Of a DNA stretch of 64,000 nt, positions 25,791 through 38,224 are shown one piece after another. The notes below the pieces were generated by a model that saw nothing but the letters and a program-made list of their open reading frames with translations, had not been told where the DNA came from and did no database searches. The stretch is taken from positions 1,394,501 to 1,458,500 of the forward strand of contig JAQISU010000036.1 in NCBI GenBank assembly GCA_029339505.1. Reading direction: 5' to 3'. A program made the translations under genes and the position numbers. The stretch's first letter is position 1. Each line of letters begins with the position of its first letter. This DNA is from Unio delphinus. Taxonomy: Eukaryota; Mollusca; Bivalvia; Unionida; Unionidae.

Positions 25791-26046
25791 TCCTTTGTGT
25801 TTGGCCCATGGAGTCACCGGCAGTTTTGTCAATTTTGCTGTAATATCACCTGGTTTCTAAAATCAAATCATCACCCGATTTCATAAAAATAAATCTAAAT
25901 TTTTTGTACCGCATTGTATACACTTACCGTCAAGTGATTTTCTGTGTTTTTGTTTATGTAACTGTTCTTAATTCGTTTGTGCTAGTACGCGTCTTACATT
26001 TAACACAATAACAATCCATAGTTTATTTATAATAACATGAATGTAA

Positions 26047-26640
26047 TTGATTTTTCGGCTACAAACAACACGAGAACTTGTTAAACACAATGCGGCGCTA
26101 CCTAATTATATTTGCATGATCATAACTGAACCGTCTGGATCGAATAAAACGCAAATGTTATTGAATTTGATATTGAGGTGGTTAAAATGGGATAAGCTGT
26201 TATTTGTTTGCTCCATCCGTAGATGCTTAAATGAATACGTGAAATTGCTCTGAAGCACTGAGAATTGATTAAAATAATGGAAATATTAACAATTTAGTCG
26301 CATATGATGATGTGCTGCTGGACAAATAATCAAACCCTGCCAGGATATTTTCCAGAGTCACAAATACAAAACTCTGACGTTATTTATGTAACCCAGCGGT
26401 CTACACAAATTTCTACAGTGATCAAAGACAACTCTACTATTCTTGCTGTATTTAATGAAGATGATACACATACACTAAGAAATAGTCATCAGGCCTCGTG
26501 TAGCTGATATATGGATTATAATCTCTTCAGAAATTTCTTTAGTCATGCTCAGTCAACCCCACGTGGATTTATAACAATAAATTTACATAACCATTGATCA
26601 TGATATCATATCGGACTTTATACAATATAAGCTTGAGAAA
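26047..26640 (+). pseudogene. A32-like packaging ATPase remnant, copy A
   Basis: Plus-strand frames contain LPNYICMIITEPSGSNKTQM (26,098 onward). This is a P-loop in which two expected glycines are Glu and Asn (26,128-26,151), followed by LNLILRWLKWDKL. After a break come a Walker-B-region word (near 26,300), DVIYVTQRSTQI, NSTILAVFNEDDTHTLRN and finally a PRGFITIN word near 26,553. This order is that of the FtsK/HerA-type A32 ATPases that package DNA in Polintons, adintoviruses and large DNA viruses. At least three frame changes or stops occur. The same series recurs on the minus strand at 51,000-51,617. Confidence 0.72.
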
Positions 26641-26803
26641 ATGATTTAATGTGTAACAGCTAACGAGGGCTTGAGAACAAATATGTGTCTCTGTTCGTCA
26701 GAGGCGTAGTTTCTGTTTGTGACAATTTATCTTCGATTTCGTAGGAGGCCTTGGTTTAACAAAAAGACTACTATAAAAGTTGTGGTGTTCACACAATCAT
26801 ATT

Positions 26804-26807
<4 letters not shown>

Positions 26808-26882
<75 letters not shown>
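26808..26882. repeat. (TA)n microsatellite
   Basis: About 37 pure TA units directly right of the Polinton remnant. Confidence 0.97.
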
Positions 26883-26884
<2 letters not shown>

Positions 26885-26886
<2 letters not shown>

Positions 26887-27534
26887 CAAACTTCACACAG
26901 TGAAAGCTTTTAATCTTGTTCCATGTATCAGCTTATCTACCTTCAACACTTTTACCCTTTACTTTTACATTATTGGCTTATATCAAACGTATAAACAGTA
27001 ATATATACAGGAAATACATATATACAGTACTTAGAACGCACTACACTAAAAAGGGCTCTTGAACACAAGAGAAGCAGAATAATAGATTTATTGTAACGAA
27101 ATTCAAAAAGAAATTGAAAATGAAATAATTCACTACATATTGTAGATGAATCTCAATATCAATTTAGCTAGCACAATAAAAATAATAAAATCTAAAACAT
27201 CATATATAAATATAATAAATATAATATGGAGACAAATATATAAACATTAGAATAACGACTATAACAATAAGTACAAGAAATATTACCAGAGCTAGCTAGT
27301 TACTATATACAAAATATACAAAAAGAAGTAAATGCAAATGTCAACGAATGGTTACTTTACATCAGTTGTATTCATAGACCTTGACCTTCTATCTTTTGAC
27401 CTAAAATCAATAACATTTTCACTTACCCAGAATGCAAGGTATGCAAAATGTGGTACATTTGTGTCATGACAATCAACAGATGGATGAATGGACATCAGAA
27501 AAAAATTGCCTTATGTAGCAGACTTGCTTACATA

Positions 27535-27618
<84 letters not shown>

Positions 27619-27955
27619 GTACAAATAAAGCATAATGAACATGTGAGAAAAATGCACTATAATAACAAGAATCACACACATGTACATAGTAGACAATGAT
27701 GTACATTTAAACACTCCTACTTGAATAATAAAACCTAAATAATACTATGGAGCAAATCAAAGATTACAATACAACATTTCCTTCTGTGTGATCTTGCCAT
27801 TCATAAAATTCACCTTGTGGACGATTGCAATTGCAGTATTATATGACCTTTTGACCTTGCCATCAATGTATGCAATACAATTGTCAATAAGGTATATAAT
27901 CCAAGAGCAATTCTTGAATCACAGCTTTTACAGTTATATTAGTTCAGGAATATTT
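26885..27955. other. Non-coding spacer with a second (TA)n
   Basis: AT-rich. A pure TA tract of about 37 units lies at 27,538-27,611. No gene was seen. Confidence 0.5.
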
Positions 27956-27957
27956 TT

Positions 27958-28212
27958 GTTTGTTTGTTGTTTTTTATGGTTTAACGCCATTTTTCAGCAC
28001 AATATAGGCTATACATGGCGGCCAGTATTAATGGTGGAGGAAGAACCCGTACAATCACCAGAAAGAACCACCGACCCACGAGAAGCTACTGGCAAGATTT
28101 CTCATAACTATATTTGCCGAATCTTAGACTCGAACACACTCAGACAGAGGTGAGATGGCAGTGGTCTGTAATGGACAGCACTTTAGACCTCTCGGCCACT
28201 CGGGGCCCCTGA
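27958..28212 (-). mobile_element. tRNA-derived SINE, second family
   Basis: Read on the minus strand it starts with a tRNA-like head, A box GTGGCCGAGAGG (28,199-28,188) and a B-box-like GTGTTCGAGTCTAAG (28,137-28,123). The body follows, then a tail GCTGAAAAATGGCGTTAAACC ending in AACAAACAAACA units. Tails of this kind are common in molluscan SINEs. Intact enough to recognise all parts. Confidence 0.82.
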
Positions 28213-28214
28213 AT

Positions 28215-29525
28215 ATTCTTGTGATGGTGAGTAAACTATAATCTATAATCTATCTTGTGCATTTAATTAATGCCAAAATACACACCAGTCTTTTTTAGAA
28301 ATCATCTCTTGAAAGACCTAAACTAATTCCAAAACATTTTAATTCCATGTATAATCAACATATGCACAGAATTGTATGCTACAAAATATAAAAATGAAGC
28401 CAAAAACTCTTTATAGAAAATTGAAAGACAATGCTAACCTTTTCAATTTTCTCTTGTTAAAAGATCTGGATCCATGCCAAATGATTAACATTAATACCTG
28501 TGCTTGAATAATAAACCAAAATAATTTGCATGTGACGTTTTAATTCTATGGCAAACTGCAGTGACAACTTGTTTCATTTTTAATTGTGAACTGGTATATC
28601 CTTAACTTCTATAGTTTATTTTTGACTTTATAGTTAATATTTTTACTGATTCTGGAATGATGACCCTAACTAGTACTAACCAATTTTGAATAACCATCAC
28701 TTTGACAACAAAATATAAATTGCCATGAACCTCTGATCCAAAATAAGTAGCACAACAAATGGATGAATTGATGAAAGAGCAATATATTACTGTATCCCAA
28801 ATACATTATATGAGACAAATACAATCACAAGCACATATATGCATACAAATAAAAGCTAACATGCATGTAACAATGCAAAGCAACGACAAATAGATAAACA
28901 TGTACATTACACACCCTTGCTGGCATATTAGACAAAGAATAATGGGGATCAAAATCACAAGTAACATTTGGGATTTTTTGTTTCATATTTTATTTGGAAT
29001 TTTCCTGTTATGTAAGTAGGCAAATTTTCTTATCGTCTTCTTTTTATTTCTTCTAGCAGAAAGCATGCCACTCTCAGTGAGGAATAATTAGTCACAAGTG
29101 ACTTTTTAATGGTATGATATTTCCAGCTAAATTCTTGTTTACTATTTACTTTATTTTGACTTTGCCAAAAGCTATTTGAAACTGTTTTATAGAGCTATCT
29201 AAATGCAATTGTTGCAATATCATCAGGAATCATATTAACCTTTTCTTTACTGATAATCATAGCTTCTCTCTCAAGTCCTCTATTTTCAGTCTCTTTTAAT
29301 GCTTGCTATGAACATATTTATCTTGTAATGATCTCTTCAATTATTTTGCTTTTTGGATTTCGCACTGGATAAGTGTGCACCATGAAAGTTACAACATTAT
29401 GAATATTGCAGCACTAGACAAAAGTCATCAACACAAAACAGTTTGATAGAATTAAAAGCATTTACATTGGTAACTAAATAGTCTATTACACTTTAATATT
29501 TACCTGTGTATTATTCTATTCCTTT
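28215..29525. other. Non-coding spacer
   Basis: AT-rich, no exon with both splice sites recognised. Possibly the intron downstream of the exon at 29,992-30,143. Confidence 0.4.
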
Positions 29526-29527
29526 GA

Positions 29528-29775
29528 GTGTGTGTATGTGATTTGAATTTTTAACATGTGGAAGATTATAGTGATGGCTAGCACTGGGGCATCATTCCGC
29601 AGACATGTAGCATGATGTCCAACCCAGTTCTTGACACCAGAACAACCAGTCCTAACAGTAACCTCTTAATGCTGATGTGCCAAGTCTATGGTATGTGTCA
29701 GCTGGGGATCAAACCCATGACCATCCGCATCTGAGGCGGATGCTCTAACCACAAAGCCACTGGAGTGGTCTCTAT
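29528..29775 (-). mobile_element. tRNA-derived SINE, first family
   Basis: Reverse complement of the family seen at 43,641. The B box GGTTTGATCCC is at 29,715-29,705, and the head (GACCACTCCAGTGGC) is at the high-coordinate end. The internal TTAGGACTGGTTGTTCTGG-like block and the tail toward AATTCAAATCACATAC are present. The A-box region is slightly diverged. Confidence 0.82.
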
Positions 29776-29991
29776 TCCTTTGAGATATCAACTATTGCAA
29801 TTTCTAAACGGGTCAAACATGTGATTGCTGTTAGCATCTTTTAAGCACAAATATGTTTTTCATTGGGATATCTTAATTTAAATAGATTCTACATGTTATT
29901 ATCAGAAGCAATTGAGCGATGTTTTCACTGTTGTCAATATTGTATGACTAGGTAATTAAAATAAAATACATTTTGCAAGATCACTCAGTAC

Positions 29992-30143
29992 CTCACTGGC
30001 TTCTGGTCCAATTTTTTCCATGTGATCCACACACACTTCAATCAACTCTTCTGGAATCTTCTCTGTGACAGGAATGGGCAGGTTCAGCTGAATGGGTTCA
30101 CTAACGCAGCCTCCATATATCTCATCACTTCCAAAGTCTGCAT
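29992..30143 (-). CDS. Candidate coding exon, unknown acidic domain
   Basis: A 152-base minus-strand exon lies between an acceptor (TTATCCATTCAG|AT) and a consensus donor (AGTGAG|gtactgag). It is open in one frame, G+C-richer than its flanks, and enters in phase 1 and leaves in phase 0. The roughly 50 residues are acidic and include ADFGSDEIYGGC, PIQLNLPIPVTEKIPEEL and VCVDHMEKIGPEASE. The second half looks like an amphipathic helix. I do not recognise a family. The phase-1 entry matches the phase-1 exit of the immunoglobulin-like exon 2.3 kb upstream on the same strand, so both may belong to one gene, with this part cytoplasmic. That link is inference. Confidence 0.55.
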
Positions 30144-30418
30144 CTGAATGGATAATAGGCAGATGTACAACATTTCTGTTTATTACCAAATTAGATCTAA
30201 TGGTAGAGACCAGTTTATATGACTATTTATTTTTACTGAGAACAAGGTCAGATGCAAATTCTTTAGCTAAAACAAAGTATGGTAGGACTTGCTACTGCTT
30301 TCAGTAATCTGTTGCATTGCAGCCCAGAAAAGATATATGTTCATTTGCATAACGTAGATATAGTACAAATAAGATTTATTGATTAGAAATAATTACGAAT
30401 CAATTTCCAGTAAAATCA

Positions 30419-30595
30419 GATTTAAAAGTGAGTTTAATCTTATTTGTATTTACAAGTGAATTCAGACAAATTAGATTTAAAAGTGAGATTAATTTTAGCT
30501 CTATTTACTAGTGAATTCAGAAAAAATAGAGTTAAAAGTGAGATTAATCTTATCTTTATTTACAAGTGAATTCAGACATTTAATCTCACAATGGA
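30419..30595. repeat. 55-base minisatellite, about 3 copies
   Basis: The unit begins GATTTAAAAGTGAG and ends CAAGTGAATTCAGAC. Copies start at 30,419, 30,474 and 30,529, with a partial fourth. It lies upstream of the 152-base exon. Confidence 0.92.
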
Positions 30596-30599
30596 TGCA

Positions 30600-32026
30600 T
30601 TCAGGAAAAGAAAAGCAAATTTTGTCAACAGGATTTTTGTTTTCAAGGATTCATGGAGGAGAGTATGAAAGAGACTAAAACTGTGCCTTGGCAAAGTTTT
30701 CTTGTGGCTTTTAAAAAATACATTTTAAAATGCAATGGCGGGACAAATTTGTTTTTGAGGGTTTACATTTTTTAATAAGGCTATTAAATACCAAATGTGG
30801 GAAGTCTTGACTCATTTGACCATGATCAGCAATGGATCAAAATCTGCTGAATGTAAGAAATGAAAGTTGGACATCAATGAGGATAACTCCGCTGTTGAAT
30901 GTAAGAAATAAATGTTGGACATCACCCAGTCATTTCTAAGAATCAAAAGAGAAAACTTAGTTCCCAATCGACAGGAAGTGGGATATTTTATTGATGGTAA
31001 CCTGATCGAAACACGATATGCTGTTTCCAAATCCACATTTGCATTCAAGGACTGATTTGGTTTGAAAGCCATGAATTTAAGACCTTGAAAATATTGCAGC
31101 TGAGAAATATCATAGACTTTTGCTAACAAAAACAATAATAACAAAATAAACAACACGGATAGTCTGATTTAAAACAGCTTACAATCATGAAATATTTCTA
31201 GTAGGGAACACATCATGTTTGTTAATAGTGTTTATTGTATTTGGGTTAGTACTTGTTGTAAACAAATGTGTTTGTTTTGAACATCATTGGATTTTAAATG
31301 GATTATTTATTGTTATTTGTTTCTGTTAGTCCATGTTCTTGAATTATTTAAATGCATGCTACATAAAGTGTAATGTCACTAAGTCCCTAATCATTATATG
31401 TAACAGTAATTCTGAAAACAAGATATTTTATTGATCAAATAATAAATTTATACTATTCATTGTACATATACACATAAGTACATTTTTATTTAACTGCATG
31501 AATGCAAGTGTTAATGAGCTCTTAATTACAAACTTTTAACATCAGGCTACTCTGACTTCTAGATCAACCTAGGTTTATTACTTTTCGGCAAGTGATTACA
31601 AAGTTTATAAACACTTGATGCAGCTGTAGACACAAAACATAACTGGCAAGTGTGCTTATATCACATAGCTTTTGAATGTTACACATGATCTGATCTATGC
31701 ATCCAATGTATAACACTATGGATTGAAAGAAAGAAATGTGAAGATTTGTATAGTTTTATTTACTTTCTAAAACATTATTATCAGACATAGTTAACTTTAT
31801 AAATACCATGCAGTGAACAACAAACATAATTTACAATCTAATAGTTTTACTTTACATTTGACTGGCAATTTGTGTTTCTCCCCCAAAGCCCAATAAAACT
31901 CAAGACTTCTTATCATTTGTACTATTATGTTGTTCTGCACATAAAATGTGTAAGAGTTATGGTCCCTAACTACTATGTGATAATGGTTGGAGAGCTGTAT
32001 TAAGAAATACACTTTCAACTTAAGAA

Positions 32027-32030
<4 letters not shown>
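30600..32030. other. Non-coding, probable intron
   Basis: A 114-codon minus-strand open frame (30,812-31,156) starts with a Leu-rich stretch but contains an imperfect internal repeat (near 30,845 and 30,895) and has no phase-compatible acceptor. I do not call it a gene. Confidence 0.4.

Positions 32031-32033
<3 letters not shown>

Positions 32034-32111
<78 letters not shown>
32034..32111. repeat. (TA)n microsatellite
   Basis: About 39 pure TA units. Confidence 0.97.
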
Positions 32112-32114
<3 letters not shown>

Positions 32115-32465
32115 GGTTTCTTGTGGAGAAAATTCTACCAAATGATTTGAACCATACCTGAAGATTGTGTTGTTTTCAAAAATCCCATAAAATCAAAAAT
32201 AAATTAATTTCATTGCATACTTTGTTTCTAATACACTGAATATTTTATTTATACTTCATTCAATTTTTCATTGCATATTTTACTTATCCAGCATTTCAAT
32301 TTACCTTTGCATACTTTATTTATAATGTATTCCTTTTCTCCATTGCATAATTTAGTCATACAGAGAATACATTTCCAATTCAGACAATACTAACAATTGA
32401 TTTATACATCCCTGTTCTATATACCTATCTACAGGTTTTATGACATAGACAGCAGATTTTTTTAC

Positions 32466-32741
32466 TGTACTGACACCTCCAGCCAAATGTATCTTGATTA
32501 GAATCAAATGATGTAATTGTAACACCAATCAATGATGCTGAAGCACTGTAAGTGTATCTTGCTGCATCATTGGGAGGCTGACATGGACCTGATGGAAGAC
32601 AAAAGGTAAGACTCACAGGGATACATGAGGTATCAACACTCCAAGTTGCTGGTTCTGTAAAGGATGAAATATTACATATCAAGTTTACTGTCTCTCCATC
32701 CCTGGGTAAAGATTTATTTGCTGATATGGTGACCTGGGCAT
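32466..32741 (-). CDS. Immunoglobulin-like domain exon
   Basis: A minus-strand exon of 276 bases lies between a strong acceptor (TTCTTCTTTTTCCAG|AT) and a donor (CAGTACA|gtaaaa). It enters and leaves in phase 1, the usual pattern for exons encoding one Ig domain. The 92 residues carry the Ig landmarks: Cys 23 in VNLIC, Trp 34 in ATWSV, and Cys 90 in FGWRC. Four extra residues (Cys 40, 48 and 54, plus a Pro-Pro pair) suggest a further disulfide. Such domains sit outside the cell in adhesion or recognition proteins. The first base after the donor begins a run of seven A that would cause a frameshift if read through, which favours the donor. Neighbouring Ig exons were not found. Confidence 0.62.
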
Positions 32742-32744
32742 CTG

Positions 32745-33490
32745 GAAAAAGAAGAAAAAAACAATAATGTAATGTGCTCAGTGAGAGAAATATTCAACAA
32801 TCTCTGCTTTTTCAAAATCATTGTTTCTATCTTTAATAGGAGCAGAGTCAATTATTTGATGATGGATTGTCATTACAGATGGCGTTTAAGACATTTATGC
32901 AAAAAACTTTCTAAAAAATTTGAGTAAAAAATTTAACAAAGCAGCATTTGAGAAGATAATGTCTTTAATTGTTGTAATTTTGTAATGGAGTCAATATCTG
33001 ACAATGTATCAGTACTATTGTTGACAGAAAGGCTTTTACGATGATGGCTTGGTTTGCATTCTCTTGGACTTATGATGGGGTTATGGTTTGCTATTGGACT
33101 AAGTCAAATTTTGTTATGCAGTTTCTGAGATTGTCTTTAAAATGGTTTCTATTTTTAGTAAAAGCAGCCGTACTGATTATAATTTAGTATCAGGTGCATG
33201 TGAAATTCTTTTTATGAATAATATTATCCATGTTCATATGTGGCTTTGTAGGATATATGTCTAAAAGTTAAACACAAAATAAAGGGTTCTTTTCACATGG
33301 AACTAATGTTATGTGAAAAACAATCTTGTTCAATATGTGACTATGGCTATGTCCATTTCGATGGGTTTTTTTCCTTTCCACTATGAAAGCCTACAACAAA
33401 GTTGTATTGCAGTAACACAGTTTTGTGAGTCACAATGACCTTCAAAATCGACCTTTTGATCCAAACTTTGACTGGCTTCTTCTATGCCCT
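32745..33490. other. Non-coding, probable intron
   Basis: Upstream of the Ig-like exon on its strand. No second Ig exon recognised. Confidence 0.4.
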
Positions 33491-33492
33491 AA

Positions 33493-33880
33493 GTGAAAAC
33501 TATCATAAAGATTGATATCTGTATATCTTTGATGGAAACTAACAAAAAGATTAATATCTGTATATCTTTGATGGAAACTATCTAAAAGATTGACATCTGT
33601 ATATCTTTGATGGGAACTATCATAACGATTGACATCTGTATATCTTTGATGGAAACTATCAGAAAAATTAACATTTGTATATCTTTGATGGAAACTATCA
33701 TAAAGATTGACATCTGTATATCTTTGATGGAAACTATCAAAAAGATTGACATCTGTATATCTTTGATGGAAACTATCATAAAGATTGACATCTGTATATC
33801 TTTGATGGAAACTATCATAAAGATTGACATCTGTATATCTGTGATGGAAACTATCATAAAGATTGACATCTGTATATCAG
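33493..33880. repeat. 39-base minisatellite, about 10 copies
   Basis: Unit TATCTTTGATGGAAACTATC plus ATAAAGATTGACATCTG, with 2-4 differences between copies. Because 39 is 13 codons, a frame stays open on both strands (plus 33,607-33,972; minus 33,582-33,911). These are repeat translations, not evidence for a protein. Confidence 0.95.
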
Positions 33881-33884
33881 GCAG

Positions 33885-35565
33885 ACAAGATAGTAAAATA
33901 ACATATTCCAACTGTTTACAGATTTTAAAACAAAGTAATCAATTCTACAAAGCCTTTAGTTATCTCCATTAGAAATTGTAAACATTAGCTACCATTCAGA
34001 GAAAGTTCAGACTAAAAGGCTTGTGGAAACAAAAACAATGATATATTTTTTCTAATAAAATATTTTGCATGGGAAATTCCTTAACAATCTGAATTTAAAT
34101 GATTATACAAATCATTGTTATATCATTTGCTTTTAAATCATTGTTCTTAAAGTCTGTTAATACGTTACATGCTTCTTCCACCAGTGTTATGATTCTAAGG
34201 TCTTCAATTAAGTAACATAAAAGAGTGAAAACCAAAACATTTTGTAAAAATTATAATATATTTTATTTTCCTAGAAAGGAAAGGGAAAAACTAAAAATAG
34301 CTGACAGTATGGTGAAATAAATCCTAAATAGTCCTAAAAGTTCCATTACAAGCTACAAAGTATCGAGAAATCCAAATGAGATCGAACAGAAATCCAAAAT
34401 TAAGTCCACTATATTGTGCTGATGTGCCAACAGTCTTAATGTATCATGATGATATAGTCCAAAATGTCTTTAAATAAATTCAGAGTAATTCACACGACTA
34501 CTAAATCCCAAAGATGCGCACTTTGTAATTCAAATTAATAACTTAAACAAATAATATATACATTTAATGATAACAGCAGTTTCTCTTTTGAGTCCAAAGA
34601 TAATGCTAAGAGAAATTAACGTCAAGTAAATTATTCCTTTTATCATGCACTGAGATGTTAAAAAAAGCAAACTGAGCTTGAATTATTAATTTTGAAATCT
34701 TTCATTAAAAAAGTCAAATACTTGATGAGATTTCTAGCCTCCAACCAAATTGAATTTATGTCATCCTGTTGTATTCAAGAACTTGTGTCTTTAAGTCAAA
34801 TCTCATGATGTTTTATTTACTTAGGATAAAATTACAACTCAGTCCCTTGAAGCTATATATTGTGTTTGTTTGAATGAAATGACCTCAACATTGAGTGAAA
34901 TCAACAACTATAAAGAAGCATTTATTTAATACATTATTAAGTAAATGACCTTTTCAATCTAAGATCAAAACACATAATATATATATACATAACAAGAGAG
35001 GCCAAATTTTACTAACTGATATCACAAGATATGAGAATCCTTACTATGACAGCCACCAAAATACAAGGATAGTTCATACTTCAATAATTTCCTTGATTAG
35101 CCACTACATGTGAGGCTGTGAAAGAAAGCATCCAGCATGCAGTATACAGTGAGATACATCTTCTCACCAAGTTTCAATTTTCTAAATAAACCAGTATATT
35201 CAGAATCTAAGTGCATTAAATGCAGACAAAATATATTACAAAAATAAAATGGTCAATGCAGATACAAAGTGATGATTTTTGTTGGAGTGTAGTAATGAGA
35301 ATGCAGTAGACAATCACAGAGTTCAATGATTCCATTATGAACTGTAAACAAAGCACAACATATAACCCAAATAAGTGATGTGTTAAATATGAATTGAAGT
35401 AGCCCAGTTCTAAGATTTGGGTGTCATACTCAGCAAGATGAATACTCGTGCACAAAACGTTTCAAATTAATGTGCATTTCTGATTTATAATCATGGATGA
35501 CATGTATCAAGCTGAAAATGAATGCTGAAAAAACTCTATGAATCCTATTAACAGATTTTCTCATT
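33885..35565. other. Non-coding spacer
   Basis: AT-rich, no supported gene or element seen. Confidence 0.4.
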
Positions 35566-35570
35566 CAAAT

Positions 35571-36488
35571 ACTTTAACCCTAACCCTAACTTTAATCATT
35601 TAACCCTAACCCTAACTTTAATCCTTTAACCCTTACCCTAACTTTAATCCTTTAACCCTAACCCTAACTTTAATCATTTAACCTTAACCCTAATTCAAAT
35701 ACTTTAACCCTAACCCTAACTTTAATCCTTTAACCATTACCCTAACATTAATCCTTTAAACCTAACCATAACTTTAATCCTTTAACCCTAACCCTAACTT
35801 TAATCCTTTAACCATTACCCTAACATTAATCCTTTAAACCTAACCATAACTTTAATCCTTTAACCCTAACCCTAACTTTAATCCTTTAACCATTACCCTA
35901 ACATTAATCCTTTAAACCTAACCATAACTTTAATCCTTTAACCCTAACCCTAACTTTAATCCTTTAACCATTACCCTAACATTAATCCTTTAAACCTAAC
36001 CATAACTTTAATCATTTAACCCTAACCCTAACTTTAATACTTGAACCCTAATTCTAACTTTAATCCTTTAACCCTTACCCTCACTTTAATCCTTTAACCA
36101 TTACCCTAACATTAATCCTTTAAACCTAACCATAACTTTAATCATTTAACCCTAACCCTAACTTTAATCCTTTAACCATTACCCTAACATTAATCCTTTA
36201 AACCTAACCATAACTTTAATCATTTAACCCTAACCCTAACTTTAATACTTGAACCCTAATTCTAACTTTAATCCTTTAACCCTTACCCTCACTTTAATCC
36301 TTTAACCATTACCCTAACATTAATCCTTTAAACCTAACCATAACTTTAATCATTTAACCCTAACCCTAACTTTAATACTTGAACCCTAATTCTAACTTTA
36401 ATCCTTTAACCCTAACCCTCACTTTAATCCTTTAACCCTTACCCTAACTTTAATCCTTTAACCCTAACCCTAACTTTAATCCTTTAAC
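35571..36488. repeat. 26-base satellite of telomere-like words
   Basis: About 35 units of 26 bases, each TTAATCCTTT followed by a variant of AACCCTAACCCTAACT. Unit variants recur in fixed order. From about 35,705 to 36,010 three variants (CCCTAACCCTAAC, CATTACCCTAACA, ACCTAACCATAAC) repeat as a 78-base block four times. From about 36,010 a five-variant, 130-base block takes over. The CCCTAA words match the TTAGGG telomere strand. The next short CCTAACCC words are at 39,374-39,405. Confidence 0.95.
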
Positions 36489-36844
36489 TCAAACAACAGG
36501 TATCAAAAGTACCAAGATTAAAATCAATCATTCAGTTTGAAACCTATGTGTCACTCTCGACTGTACCCTCTCATTACACTGACATGTCATGAACATATTC
36601 AAGCTACATATCTAAATCAGAAGTGCATCAGCTCCATTGATAAGTTTCATTGTACAGATAATGCCTAACACGTCAAATGCAAAACAAAACTGAAATGAAC
36701 AATGAAAGAAGATAACCTGTGATGATTCTTTTGAACAGTACTAAAAGAGCAGTGGACAATATGATCCCAATCTGAACAGTAAACCTAAAATCCGCTCAAG
36801 TGATGCCAAAAATATGGATCACTGCACCAAGATATGCAAATAAC

Positions 36845-36938
36845 ATCTAGACAAGAGATACAAATAACACGTAGCCAAGAGATACAAATACCGTGTAGTC
36901 AAGAGATACAAATACCACATAGTCGAAAGATACAATTA
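36845..36938. repeat. 24-base minisatellite, about 4 copies
   Basis: The unit AAGAGATACAAATAACACGT plus AGCC is repeated with variants (CCGTGTAGTC, CCACATAGTC). Confidence 0.85.
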
Positions 36939-37049
36939 CTTTAAAGTAAGGTTCTTTTTGACCGGCAAGATATCCTAAGTATATCTCCATCTTTTTCTTC
37001 AATTATTCACAGTGACATCAAAAGTACAGTTTATGTTGATAATAATTTA

Positions 37050-37213
37050 TCAACACATTTGTGTTAGACTTGCCAGAAATGAAGTTTTTGACTACAAAAT
37101 GCATCAACACATTTGTGTTAGACTAATTCCAGAAATGAAGGTTTTGACTACAAAATGCATCAACACATTTGTGTCACTTTCCAGAAATGAAGTTGTTGAC
37201 AACACTATGTATC
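37050..37213. repeat. About 55-base minisatellite, 3 copies
   Basis: CAACACATTTGTGT starts at 37,050, 37,104 and 37,160, each followed by CCAGAAATGAAG and TTGAC. Spacing is 54 and 56 bases. Confidence 0.88.
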
Positions 37214-37987
37214 AATAGGAGCCATCTCCTCCCAATTCTGGTGCTATGGGCTATTTTGCTGGAAATGTGTATATTTACTGTCTAATTTACCCTTCATTAA
37301 ACACATCTGGATTGCAATGAGCACCACCTTGAAAACAAAATATCTCCAATTCATTAAAAATAGGCTCTTCTAGAGAAATAAAGTGACATATTTCCAGATT
37401 GCTGTTTACTGGCCATACATTTTATATACCTAGGTGTGGCTTTTAAAAATGGCTTTTCTAGTCAGAATCATTAAAAGACATGGAAAATCGCTTGAATTGA
37501 TCATGAAAAGTTAACAAAACACATCAGGATATGAAAGGACATCCATCAGTAGAAACCATTGAGGCATAGAGGGTCGTTGCCAAGTTCGTAAAGAGTAACA
37601 TAAGGAGGAATTTATAAACTGATATGTTCTATCAACATATGACTTTAGAGTATACAAAACATTCAACTGTGATTTCTGGTTCTTGAAATATTGAATTTGC
37701 CTTGCTTATGGTGTTGATTCTTAATAAAATTGGATTTGATTTGCATTGCTCATAATGTTTGATGCATTGGTTTGATACAAAAAGATCAGATTTAACTGGT
37801 TATTGATGAAAAATAAGATAGTTGATTTATTATAACTTTCATGTAAATATCAGTCATGAAATGTATAGGTCTGAAGATAACTAGACTCAACAAGCTAATA
37901 ATCTTATATACGTCTACTCTTTTCAATTTCAAGTTCTGTCCCTTATACAAGCTGTTGTTTTGAATCTTAGTTAAAAACAGAAGACAA

Positions 37988-38165
37988 ACCGAGAAGGTAG
38001 GCAGACTTTATGACAACAGTTCAATAGAGTTTGAAAACCGTGAAGGTAGGCAGACTTTATGACAACAGTTCAATAGACTTTGAAAACCGTGAAGGTAGGC
38101 AGACTTTATGACAACAGTTTAATAAACTTTGAAAACCGTGAAGGCAGGCATACTTTATGACAACA
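37988..38165. repeat. 49-base minisatellite, 3.6 copies
   Basis: Unit GAAGGTAGGCAGACTTTATG, ACAACAGTTCAATAGACTTT, GAAAACCGT. Nearly identical copies begin near 37,993, 38,042 and 38,091. Confidence 0.92.
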
Positions 38166-38224
38166 GTAAAATGTTCATTACAGGTCATCTCAAATTGCCA
38201 ACTGATCTTATATATTTTTTCTTA

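Noticed and set aside
30812..31156. 114-codon minus frame with Leu-rich start, possible membrane exon of the Ig-like gene
   Set aside because: The acceptor near 31,170 gives the wrong phase for joining the Ig exon, and the frame contains an imperfect internal DNA repeat.
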